From the NCBI GenBank assembly GCA_002751075.1, contig NAOQ01000472.1, positions 40,013-56,747 of the forward strand: DNA of 16,735 nucleotides, in the 5' to 3' direction. A model generated the notes under the pieces. The model had not been told where the DNA came from, searched no databases, and was given only the letters and a program-made list of their open reading frames with translations. This document shows, piece by piece, positions 1 to 12,200 of this stretch (the first letter of the stretch is position 1; each line of letters begins with the position of its first letter). Made by a program: the position numbers and the translations under genes. Source of the DNA: Ichthyophonus hoferi (taxonomy: Eukaryota; Opisthokonta; Ichthyosporea; Ichthyophonida; Ichthyophonidae).

Positions 1-285
1 TGTATATGTGTATATGTATATGAGTGTAAGTGTGTATAGATGTATGCATATAGGTTATCTTTATATATATATAGGTGTGCATGTGTGTATATATGTATGT
101 GGAGCGTGGGGGGAGGTATGTGGGTGTGTATATGTATGTATATGTATGGATATGTATGGATATATGTATACGTATATGTATATGTATGGATATGTATGGA
201 TATGTATGCATGTGTTTGTGTATGTGTATGTATATGTATGTTGGTGCACATTTGTATATGTAAGTGTATGTTTAAGATCATATAT
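1..285. repeat. Degenerate TG/TA-rich simple repeat
   Basis: The stretch is built from interrupted units such as TATG, TGTATA and GGATATGTAT. The plus strand contains very little C. It lies upstream of the first visible OSGEP exon, so it is probably part of an OSGEP intron whose donor is just left of the window (inference). Open frames across it are low-complexity Y/M/V/C or H/T/Y strings and are not genes. 286-662 is AT-rich and shows nothing recognisable except one TGATTGG at 488-494 and the acceptor at 661-662. Confidence 0.85.
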
Positions 286-662
286 ATGTCACTAGTATTA
301 ATTAAGTAATTAATCTACTATACCATGTAGTATTAATTGCATGTATTAAATCATTACTACATAGTCCTAGTCTAGTCACCCTAACCTTCTTATTGGTTTT
401 TTCTAACTCTACCTTTATAACCACTTGAATTTGCTTCATAAGTATAAATGCCAGATTTGATGGGCCAAAAATATAAGTATAAATGACTGATTGGGTGTGG
501 GTCAGATCAACTGATTGCATTGAACTAAATAATATTTTTAATTGCCCAATGGTACAAAATAAAACTTGGATCAAAATTCCTTCTAGAGGATATATTTTAT
601 TATGTAAATAATTTATTTTTATCGTTTGATTAGTATGTTAATATATCATATGACGATAACAG

Positions 663-1788
663 GCAATGAAAGACTACAGGCTATGATGAAAATCATGGTA
701 GAAGAGAGAGGGGGCATGATGCATGCTACAGATGAGAGGTAATAATCCCCACCCTGTAAAATCATTAGATCCTCCTGTTTCTCTGTAACTATCCTTTTCT
801 TTTCTGTCTGTATGCATTTTTTCTGTCGTATTGTTTTATGTTATATAGTATATTATACTACTTTATCTATTCTTATCACATCTCATCCCATCCCATCCTC
901 TCCCTCTTTCTCTCCCCTCACAGCTATTCACCCTTCCCTCTTACTCACACTTCTCCTACTCCCAACCACTTATAGATTCTGCATTGACAATGGAGCTATG
1001 ATTGCCCAAGCAGGCCTCTTACAGTTTGAACAAGGCGAAGTAACAAATATGAAGGATACCTGGTGCACCCAAAGGTATATATTACTACCTTACTACCTCC
1101 CCTCTACTCATCCTTATAGGTGGGCCCTGCATGTATGTAATATAATATAATATAGTAAACTATAATATAATATAACCATGTGGTTATAGTAGTACTTACA
1201 AGTACAGTGATGGGTAAGGAGTTTATATTGGTGCTTAGAGAGAATGTGATTGGACTACAAGTATATAAATGTGTCTATACTTATATTCCATTGGTTTAAA
1301 TTTTTATATATGTAATCCCCTCATGATATATGGCCATATAGAGATTATAAATAGAGATACTATTTATGATTGGGCCATTATCTTTTTAACTATTTACTCT
1401 TACTGAGTCGCCCCTGTTGGATTTGTGTTTTATCATGATATTCCTGTATGGCAGATCTGTAATGTAATAGTAATCTAAGATGCATTAGCGTCATATAATT
1501 TACAGGCAATGTCTGTTCTATTCCTCTTTTTAAACTGTGGTTAAAAATTGACAATAGGCTAGCAATAGGTTAGTTTTAAATATATGGATAGTCTTATTGG
1601 TGGACTTAGAGAAATGTATACAACCCTGATCTAGTATCACTATCACTAGCCAATAGGGAATAGGCAAGGGGAACGTGGGTTAGAAATGCACCAAAACTGT
1701 CTCAGTTTATTACTAACATGTCCTTGTTATTGGCTGCCTATACAGATTTAGGACGGATGAAGTAGAAGTTAACTGGAGGGACGACTAA
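663..1788 (+). CDS. OSGEP: OSGEP/Kae1 tRNA t6A threonylcarbamoyltransferase, last three coding exons (partial)
   Basis: This is the C-terminus of the catalytic KEOPS subunit, which transfers threonylcarbamoyl to A37 of ANN-decoding tRNAs. Exons are 663-738, 976-1074 and 1746-1788, all with GT-AG introns and matching phases. They give 71 residues after a split Cys codon whose first base is outside the window. Key stretches are [11 protein letters not shown], then [18 protein letters not shown] and finally [13 protein letters not shown] before TAA. The DNGAMIA motif carries the family's metal-binding Asp, and TDEVEV.WRD is the conserved eukaryotic/archaeal end. The mitochondrial paralogue (OSGEPL1/Qri7) does not share this ending. 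The gene is 5'-truncated by the window edge, so the ASKA ATP-binding part is not visible. It converges on calmodulin. Confidence 0.93.
739..975 (+). other. OSGEP intron with long pyrimidine-rich 3' half
   Basis: The donor is AG|GTAATA at 739 and the acceptor is CTTATAG at 975. About 870-975 is almost pure C/T/A with only two G residues, far longer than an ordinary polypyrimidine tract. The open frame running from this intron into the next exon is intron read-through, not a separate gene. Confidence 0.85.
1075..1745 (+). other. OSGEP last intron, 671 bp
   Basis: The donor is AG|GTATAT and the acceptor TATACAG. It is AT-rich, with TGATTGG at 1247-1253 and 1367-1373 and a TATAATATAATATA run near 1139-1175. 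No other gene, RNA or repeat family is recognisable. Confidence 0.8.
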
Positions 1789-1792
1789 TAAA
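1787..1792 (+). terminator. Poly(A) signal AATAAA overlapping the OSGEP stop codon
   Basis: AATAAA begins on the second base of the TAA stop (1786-1788). If used, cleavage would fall only about 15-30 nt after the stop, giving a minimal 3' UTR. An ATTAAA near 1884 is an alternative signal. Confidence 0.55.
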
Positions 1793-4178
1793 TAGATAGA
1801 TTTGCGATGTGTTGTTATAGTATACTATATAATATAATAGATACATTTACAATACTACTTTGTGCTGTAATGTGTTGCATTCTATTAAATTTGATTAGCT
1901 GGTATCACATTATATTATTATTTTTCCTTATTTTGTTGATTTGTTTTTTATTGCAATAAGGAATATAATATAAGAAACATAGTCTAAAAAGTTGTAACTG
2001 CAAGTCAAAACAAGACTAAACATTGGCCAGTATAAATTGAACTATAAGATTAATTATGGTACAAAATATATACTTTAATAATAAAGTGCTACCAATCCAA
2101 TAATTAGTTGCATTTAAATTGAAACTGCATCTTGTTTGATAGGTCATAAAAGTCAAATTCGTTGGTCAAGTTACGGCCAATCAGATTTCCTTTATAAATC
2201 TGTTAAATGATCTTCTAAAATAATACAATGCGATTGGATATACACTAATCCGTGGGACTATATATGCTGTTCGGATTGGTTTAGGATGTTTTATATATTA
2301 TTTTTGCGTGGGCGTCTTGTTTAGTTATCCTGTCTCGCTTGCATTACTTTAACCTTTTCAAGTAAGATATTAGGTATTGTATTACTTGATATAAATCTTT
2401 AATATATGCAAACCTATGTATAAATATATGCATATACATATGCATTTGTGTTTATTTCATAATAACAGATTTTAATATTACTTAACATTTTTATATAACT
2501 AGAGGTACACAAAAATCCCGTCTTTTACTACAAACTTCTATCTACTATGGTATTTTATCTTCTCTTCTATCTTCTACTATAATATACATCTTGTACTACT
2601 GTAACAACTAACTCCATTTCTCTACTAGCAAAAACCTAAGGAATAACTTTTAGCAAAGAATAATGGATTTTAAATGATAATATTAATCAATATATGGTAG
2701 GTTAAATTGTAGCAAAAATCACAGACGAATAATTTGGTATATATTATAAAGTATATGTATAAATATTCAATCTAGGGTTCTTGTTAATGGAGTTGGTCTC
2801 AGTGTATTCTAGGAATAATATGGTGAATACATCTCTCAGGGAAAGGAGCCTAAGAGGAGTTTGTGAAAAGGGAGAATGTAAATAAAATACGTTTACTAAC
2901 GTATGCATTTATACTGAGATAATCACTATTTTAAAATTAACTTAAGTGACTAAACCAAATACATTACTATATTTTTAACTTATTGTCCAAGACAGAAACA
3001 AACCACCAAGTTTAATTATTGTAATGTAATGTATAGTTCATACTAAACTTGTTAAGTAATTAGAAATGTGTTCAATAGGAAGCGATATAGTACATTTGTC
3101 AAGGTTTTGGAAGACCAAGATTAGAATAAAGTGCAAAGGAAATGAACACACTTTATCAGGGCTTAGCTCTCTGAGTCAATTCTTCCTGTCTAAAACACGA
3201 CATACTGGTAAACATAATTAATCCAGATAATATCTTGGCACTTTGAGTATACTCTATTGAACATGTGTACAGTAGGAGCATTGGATATGACTGCTCAACT
3301 ACGTGCAAATTTTATTCTTATAAATAGTATTATGATAACTGTACATAAAACTTCAAAATAGTAACAGAATAAAATTTAGATATAATAAATCACAAATATC
3401 TTTACTTCCGTATATTACTGATTCCATTAACACCCAATATCCCGTTGTTTTCCAAACTGACTCGGAAGGTTATATAGAAAAAATTAAAAAAACTTGACCA
3501 ACATGTCCTCTCTATTGACCCCTTGTTTTACCGATCATCCCAAATGCCCCAACTGCTTCCCACAAGTATAATAAAGGGACAAAGTCGTGCTTCATGTTTC
3601 CAAAGCATTGAAAAGAAACTCGAACTCTTTTAACGTTTCCAAACTAAATATTCTCAAGGTTACCTACCCTACATACAAATATATACAAATCTTAACCCAC
3701 ACATAAAAAAAACCTTTGAGGCAACCGAAAGATAATGGCACATAGTCATTTAATACATATATGTTAGTCTGACAAGCAGATTAAAAAACAAACAGATAGA
3801 GCCATTTAAATAAGAAAAAGAAAGGAAAACAATAATCATGAAGAACGAATGGCAGTGGTTATGCAAACATCTCACGGTATACAAAATGTAAGAAAGCATA
3901 TCAAAGGAAGTATAAGTATAGCACATACTTTAAATAACACCAATCATACAAATTTAATAACTTGAAAGTCCAGCCAAAAATAGCTAACTAACACCTGATA
4001 CCAGGCATTTGTTCGGTGTACAACCACAATCATGTAACTGCGCGAAATATTCCTTTGTGAATGTATTTACATACAATCAATATAATGGATTAGCAGGGAA
4101 AGACGAATTAATATCACCTGATAAAACATAGTCCCACTCTTTTGGCACAGCAAAAAGTTTTATATACAAAAACTACAT
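1793..4178. other. AT-rich intergenic region between convergent OSGEP and calmodulin
   Basis: No homologous gene is recognisable. Visible items: CCAATCA at 2177-2183 with a TATAAA about 20 bp further on, CCAATCA at 3940-3946, a near-palindrome ATGCATAT-AC-ATATGCAT at 2428-2445, a G-poor tract at about 2500-2628 ending in an acceptor-like CTCTACTAG, and two very short ORFs at 2787-2885 and 3503-3571 whose stops touch AATAAA. The right end must include the calmodulin 3' UTR. Minus-strand ATTAAA signals (TTTAAT on plus) near 3953 and 3749 are candidates for its 3' end. Confidence 0.6.
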
Positions 4179-4870
<692 letters not shown>

Positions 4871-5123
4871 GCCATTTTCACAAAGTTTTGTTGACGCTAT
4901 ATTGAGTTTTATGTCTCTAACCAAACTTTATTGTGGAGTATTTAATTGGCTAACGGAAATCTAAATAACGTTTTATTGGAGAATCATAATATCATACGAA
5001 AAATTGCAATGCAAAAAGACCAATCGTAAATATTGCAGAAAATCTGCTTTTAAATAATATATTATTAGATTATTTAAAAATCATTTACTTCGTTTTAAAA
5101 AGAAAAAAAAAAGCAATTATTAG

Positions 5124-5152
<29 letters not shown>
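5124..5152. repeat. (TA)n microsatellite
   Basis: An uninterrupted TA dinucleotide run of about 14 units. It sits just before a short AT-rich open frame (5151-5339) that has no recognisable protein features and is not called. Confidence 0.95.
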
Positions 5153-5154
<2 letters not shown>

Positions 5155-5878
5155 CTATTTCATATAGGAGCAGCATAATTTTATTTGATTTTAATGAAAT
5201 AGATGTAATTAATGCAATTTTGTTTGGTTTATCTGAACTATTTACTTCAATCAAGTTTTTTATTTTGTTTTACTGTAGGTTTTGGTTTTACCACATCATT
5301 ACCTTTATTAAAATAAAAGTTTTAAAAGATGAAGAGTAAAGAAAGATTTCAGTTTGTTACTTGAAATGCAAAATAATTATTAGTGTTTATGAATTATGAT
5401 AAAAAACAGTTAAACAAGGCCAAACTATAATTTAATAAAAGGTTAACTTTATATGCACAACAAAATTAAAAAATTACAGGAAACTAGAATAAAGACACGG
5501 TCATCAATAAAAAATAAACAAAATTGAAAACCATGATTTCAGTAAAATGTATTTTATGGCCATAATGATATGCTGATGCTTGCAGCAATTCATTATAACA
5601 ATCTGAGAGTTCTGTTATATATATTTATTACCGTAAATGGAGCTGATTGTAGACATTATTATTGGCTAATACAACTCACGATGGGTCACAGAGAACCACT
5701 ATAATTGTCCGGAATCTCTGCCAATTATTAGTAAGAGCCATGCGTGATATTAACTTCCTGTTAAAACGTAGCCACTTAGAATGCTTGAATAAGCATTTGT
5801 TTTATGAGGAAGCCAGTGAAAACAATCAGTTTGTTTTGGAGCTTTGAGCTGCTTAAGAGTTGAATTACCATGTTGTTA

Positions 5879-6040
5879 GGTACGTATATATGTAGGATGA
5901 AGGATACGGTATGTAGGATGGTAGGATAGTATAGTAGTATGAATGATGTAGTAAGTTGGTCCTTTTTTATCTGAGTAGTGTGGTGTGTGTGTATGCACGA
6001 TAGCGTGTATGTAGGATACCGATTCGTTGCTCGTTGCATA
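5879..6040. repeat. Strand-asymmetric GTAGGAT-rich tract
   Basis: GTAGGAT recurs near 5891, 5913, 5921 and 6010. Between 5879 and 5965 the plus strand has very few C residues. The left border reads TTAG|GTACGT, a good plus-strand donor match. On the minus strand the same tract is a long G-poor run leading to acceptor-like CTTAAGCAG. It therefore resembles an intron end, but no exon next to it could be identified. Confidence 0.45.
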
Positions 6041-8924
6041 TATATATATATACACCATTGGTTCTTTTTTAATCAAAACGGGAGTACGTTATAGAAGTTT
6101 TATAGCGTTGGGTCGTGTACTTCATTAACTCATTGCAAAGTGAGTAAATAAAACCATTAACACTATTACAAGTGAACCAGAAAAACATGTCTTTAAGGCA
6201 GCCTATCACAGTATGCGCCTGAGAAAAGTTTGGTCAACAGAAAGAGAGGATATTTAGATGGTGAATTAACACTTTTCCTCATTGTTGTAAGTGTTCATAT
6301 ACTGCATACTATGACAAAAACCAATCTAATTATTACATTACTGCAAGTTATCAAATATCGCCCGAACATTGTGTTTATTCGCACTTAAAGATCATGTAAC
6401 ATTTAATTTAACTATTTAGATAATTACTATAATTATTTGAATGTAGGAGAAATGCGATGAGTTATAACTAGAAATATTATGAAGGTTTTGAGCCATTCTA
6501 AAAAGGAAGTTTTATTTTAACCCAAAACACCAATACAATTTAAAGTATGTCCAGTGTAATTCTATAAAAGATAACTATCCATGTTATTAATCCTTCCTTA
6601 GGTGAAGAAGTCTACATCACTCCTTACTTTCATTATTATGAATAGTTTTTCTAAGCTTGTTTTGAACTTAACTGCTTGAATTCAAAAATTCTTTCCTTTA
6701 TTGGTGAGACAAGGATGTATTTGCCAAGTATTACACTAAGGATATTACTGATTGATTTTCTCAATAGTTAGCGGATGCTTATATATATAATTTTGGGTGA
6801 GCTTTATTGCTATGTTCTCCCTGTGCGTGGCTATTATGTAATTCTTTCTGTAGTATATTTGGCGATTACAAGCAGAGAATAAAAGAAGAAGAAAAAACAC
6901 TTTTTCAGTCTCACCCCGGAATTTCTTCTCTTCATTTTTTCAAGTCCTGTCACAGGTATACATAGACCTTAGGTTTGTTAAGATATAATAGAACATAATT
7001 TTTAACAATTGTACTAATTAGGTGCTTCTATAACTATTCTAGCCTATGATGTCTTTATAACTATATATTAAATAATTCAAAAGTGGTAGGTTATTGATAT
7101 ATTCTTTTGAAATATGATGTCAAAAAAAAAATCAAAAAAAATATTGGTAGTATTAAATATATCAATTTAACTACAATTTTACATCAATGTTGTTCTTTAA
7201 ATACAGCATATACCAACCACATTTTGGTTTTTAAAAAAAAACAAATAATAATAATAATATTGACTAGTGATTGGTTGAAGATACTTAAATTATAGACTTA
7301 AAGCGGGCCAACCTGCAAATAAATATTACCAGCCACCAATCAACATAATAAGAGACAGATATAAGAATTTAAAATTAAAAAGGACCTTCCATTGGCCACC
7401 TTATTCTTTTTATGTGTTACTATATCTTTACTCACGTATTAACTGTGAGTATGTCCAATATGTGTTATATGTAATGGTTAGTTTACAAATATGTTTTTGT
7501 GTATGTTAGATTGACTGTCAATGTATAATCCATGCATATATATGTATCATACTATATGCTGTAGAACTATTATATCTTACAGACCTATGTGAGATTGGTA
7601 AGTGTTGTTGGATAATATTGTATGTATGCACTCGTATGATTTAACTCATGACTGGCAAACGCCTATATAGTAGGAAATCCATACACTATGTAGTAATTCT
7701 ACATACGTACACATAAAATATCTATATATTTAATATGTTCAATGATATCTCATAATCCTGAGTTCCAAAACTTTTTCAATATAGATGTACAATTTTTTTA
7801 TTTTAATTATATTGTGTTTCACTATTTCTTTTGTAGGCATAATAACTGCTTAACTAATCAAGGCACAATAAACCGATATAGTTGTTCTGAATTTACAATG
7901 CATACTAAAACTATATTTTTTATAGTTAGGATGACTGTAATTATATAAAATAATATAGTAATATTATTACATATTAAATGTACAACAATGCAAGGTTTTT
8001 GCTGAGGATCCACTCAATAAATATATATTAACAACATTCCTTTTAGAATAACGACAACGCCATCAGTGAGTGTGTGGATGCTTAATATTATTTTCCAGTG
8101 GATAGTTGGGCATGATGCAGAACGGAGAGATTTATAACCAATATTTATATTGTTCACACTGCACACGTGTTAGCTTTCAGGATTACTATGTTATATATTT
8201 CGGCACATATACTCTAATTAACACCATTTGCTTTGCTTGAATTACACCAACTCAATATAAAATACATATTCATGAATTGATTACATTAAGTTTGAATGGA
8301 AGTAAAAAAAGTAATTAAAGATTATAGGAAGCATTTTAAGCATGCCTGTTTTAATTATGATAAAATTGCAATTACATCCCCAAGAACTAAATCCCAGTTG
8401 TCAACTATTACTATAGGTAGATAATTGAAAACCAGGTTAAAACTTTCTAATTTGAAACAGCCAATCCAAGTTTGGGATTAATGAGACTAGACCTTTGTGC
8501 CAATAGCATTTAATTTGCATGAGCTATAACCCATGTATTTCTTTTGTTCTATAATCAATCGTAATCTTTGAACCAGTACTTCTACTATCCTGATAAGGCT
8601 CTTAAGCTATTGCAATGATTGGCTGATCTTGAATTTTTAAAATAACAGGCAACACATGTAGTCGTTCAATTCCTATATAACCCGACTTAACAGATTTAAA
8701 TAAGATAAAAAAAGACATTTATAATAAAATTTTAAAAAAACAGCAATAGTAATTATGGGTTATAAATTTTAAATTAATGAAAGTTTGAAAAAATGACAGA
8801 CAAATAATGCTAACTAACTCCGAAAATGTCCTAAATTCGGGTTCTAATTAAAGGAATCTGGAATAAATTATTAATGCCCATATATAGATGTATTCAAGAC
8901 GCATTTCTGAGTGGCTATTAAGGA

Positions 8925-8936
8925 ATGCACGTGCAT
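8925..8936. promoter_or_regulatory. E-box palindrome upstream of PRMT
   Basis: ATGCACGTGCAT is a perfect 12-bp palindrome centred on CACGTG, about 270 bp before the PRMT start codon. CACGTG is a bHLH-factor site in animals. Its use here is inference. Confidence 0.25.
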
Positions 8937-9109
8937 CGTGGTTGCACTCTATTTTTAATTAATTTCTAGTTAGGTTTAATTTTAATTTTAATTTTAATTT
9001 TAGTTGTAAATTAAACGTAAACAAACAGTTAATATATATGTACATACATACGCACATATACACGTATATAACTATAACCCTATTCTCTTTCTTATCTCTT
9101 CCTCTATTA

Positions 9110-9207
9110 GTATACCCTACTTTAGTTTATATATGTATTTATTCACTACAACAACTATAAAATAATATCATACAATAATACAAACAATAATACAATAATA
9201 CATAATC
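9110..9207 (+). promoter_or_regulatory. PRMT 5' leader: strong splice acceptor, then G-free leader
   Basis: A long pyrimidine run (TTCTCTTTCTTATCTCTTCC) ends in CTATTAG at 9110, a textbook 3' splice site. This implies an upstream non-coding exon. From 9136 to the G of the ATG at 9210 the sense strand contains no G at all, so the leader should be almost unstructured. It also has no AG that could serve as an acceptor. An in-frame TAA at 9196-9198 fixes the ATG at 9208 as the first usable start. Confidence 0.6.
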
Positions 9208-12200
9208 ATGGCAAACCTAGGTAAAAAAATCGATGGGCCAGGGTACTTTGATGCCTACAACAGCCTTCAAGTACACTCTCTTATGTTAAAAGATCGACCT
9301 CGTACACAAACATACCTCACTGCCTTAGAGAATGTAGAGTTAGAGGGGAAGGTAGTCATGGATGTAGGGGCAGGTACAGGTATATTGTCCATGTTTGCAG
9401 CCAGGGCCGGCGCCAAAAAGGTATATGCTATCGAGGCTTCTGATTTTGCCACGGTGGCACAACGATTGATAGAGGTGAGTGTAGGTAGAAATAGGTGGGG
9501 AGGTTAAGGTCTGATGTAATGAGGTCAAATATGTCGATATGTATGTATACTTACAATACGTACTAAGTAAATTATATTTTTAAATATGTTCCAATATCAA
9601 TTTGAAGATTCATACATACATACATGCAACTTAACCATACCAATACTAACAAACGTGATTTTACACATACTTTTAGACAAACGTGGAGTTGTAGATGCAC
9701 CATCCGTGTTATAAATACATTATACATATGTATCTGCATGTACTGAAACCATACTATGACAACTTATTGCAACTTATTGCTAAGACTATATATATTCACA
9801 TGTATGGTGATGTGTCATGCATGTTATGTATGTTATATATCACTAATCGTTTTTTTCTACCTTTTTTAAATTATGCTTACTATTCTATCTTTTTCTACAT
9901 ACACAGTCTTATACGTACATACATGCATATATACATATATACTATTGTACTATTATACTATTATGCATACAGACTTATATCACACCAATCCTACTATCAT
10001 ACTATCATACATACATGCTAACCCACTAATATGTACCCTTAGGACAATGGGTTCTCTGATATAATAGAAGTTATTCACGGCAGAGTAGAAGATATCTCTA
10101 TCCCTGAAAAGGTAGATGTGATTGTTAGCGAATGGATGGGATTCTATCTTCTCCACGAATCAATGTTTAACTCCGTGCTGAATGCCCGGGAAAGGTAAAA
10201 GAATATAGTAACTAGATGTTGAGCCAATGACCATGCTATATTTGCTTATAAAGGCATTTATAATTACATATACACATACACAATATACTCAATAGGAGAA
10301 TGACTATTTAGATATATAGATAGATTTATCTATAATTATATATGAATATTATTAGACTACCATACTACTATATCCTATAACTGCACATTTATAGATACAC
10401 CAATAGAAGGTCCCATTCCTATCACTCATCACTTTCCCATTTTCTTTTTATCTCTTTCTCCTTCTCTCCCCTCCCCCTCTTCCTCTCTCCCCCACTTACA
10501 ACCTCTCCCTCTCCTCTCCCTCTCCTTCTCGCCCACCCTTACACCCTCCCCTCCCTCTCTCTCTTTCAGATTCCTCAAACCTGACGGTATTATGTTACCC
10601 TCACGTGGGACTATATCATTTGCCCCTGTCTCCATGGACAACATGTGGGCAGAAAAGTTTGAGTATTGGAATGACGTAAGTATGATGTCACCTATGGTCT
10701 AATTGGCTCTTTTATTTTTTATTATATTTATTGTATCACTCCTTTATTTAGAGTTAAAATTAAAATTTTAATATATTGTGCATTGGGTAGAGATAGGTTA
10801 GATATATAATATAACGAGGCAAATGACAGAATAGCATAGACATGCTCTAATATATATATTTATGTAACTTCTTCCATATATAGGTATACGGGCTGGATTT
10901 TAGTTGTCTTGAGCCAGTAGCTAAGGCCGAAGCCATGCAAGAACCAACCATAGCTGATGTTACCCCAAGGTACCCCCCTCTGATTGGATCACTATATGTT
11001 ACATTGTATTGTATTGTGTATTGTGTTTTATTGTATTATATTGTATTATATTAGATTATACTACATTATATTATATTATATTATATAATTATTACTTTAC
11101 ATTATGCTTTATCTTATTCCATCAACCGCTATTCTCACCAATAAATACTAACCAATCAAACATGGTTCTCACTCTTAAACTAAATTTCCTGACCAGCTAT
11201 ATTTTTTGTTACTTGACTTTTAATATACAAAAGCAGCATATCTATCTACATATAGATAGTAAATATAATATAAACAAACTCGAATTTAAGCATATATTAT
11301 AATATATATTTGGGTCGTCAATAATACAATAAAGATAGAGGAATTGTGTTTATCTTATTATCACAAATTATTTTTTGGAGGCCTGCAGAAAATGCATAAA
11401 CTAATACCTACGTATTTTTATTTTAAAATTTAAAATACTTAAAAGTGAAATATTGGATACCATTAGCCTATATTTTTATAATAAAGAGGTAATAAAGTTA
11501 TTAGCTTACACATCATATATTGATAATTTATAGCCCAGGAATTACCCGTGCAAGAATGATTCCTATAGGCAGATAGCTCACCTGTAACTATGCGGGTTAA
11601 ATTAAGGTGTTTTATGTATGAAAATAGAGAGTTAAGATGGAAGGGGAGAGATAAAAAGATCAGCAATAGTGATTGGATGTATATTCATTTTAAATTTTAA
11701 AGGCATGAGCAAAGAGATGTCTATCAACTTAGGCTTGAGACTTAAAAGAATATTTTTAGTGCTGTCCAATCATTATGACTGATCTGATCACATCCAAAAA
11801 TAAAATTAATTTAACTACGCCATTATATACTAGTATTAGGATTGGTGGGAATTGTATGGCTTTATGTATTTATAAAATACCGCAGTTTAATAGTACTATA
11901 TGACCATTGAATAATTTTTTGAGAATTGCACTTGGATGTTAAGAGATATTAATATATTAATATTTTAATTGCGAAGTTTATGTGGCCCAGGAATAAAGTT
12001 ATAAATGGAAATCAGGCTCATGATTGGCCATAGATAATAATTTATGAATGCAATGACTGTACTTAATTACCAAATAATAGCCAAGATTTGTGATTTATTG
12101 ACTATTTAATATTTAAAATTCGTTTTATTTTTTAACTCATGCATATTTAATTGGTGATACTAGTGCAGGGCTGCATACCTAGGCATGAGTCAAGGACCAA

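Larger units (their letters stand above)
4871..9109. other. Long AT-rich gap between divergent calmodulin and PRMT genes
   Basis: No protein family is recognisable on either strand. Visible items: A-runs near 5100-5112, the TA microsatellite at 5124-5152, a GC-richer island at about 5653-5880 followed by a strand-asymmetric tract to 6040, AATAAA near 6875, a splice-site-bounded 15-nt segment at 7578-7592, CCAATCA sites at 7268, 7336 and 8616, an octamer at 8513-8520, a 12-bp CACGTG-centred palindrome at 8925-8936 and a TTTTAA-like repeat at about 8974-9002. The right part probably includes the PRMT promoter and a 5' UTR intron. Confidence 0.6.

Noticed and set aside
61-309. Overlapping open frames on both strands in the left repeat
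   Set aside because: They are translations of a simple repeat with low-complexity composition.
6720-6957. LTR-like arrangement (TATA-like run, AATAAA, CA end)
   Set aside because: No matching target-site duplication or convincing paired ends were found, and no second copy is in the window.
10429-10644. Minus-strand frame rich in Arg, Glu, Gly and Lys
   Set aside because: It is the complement of the polypyrimidine tract of PRMT intron 2 and part of exon 3.
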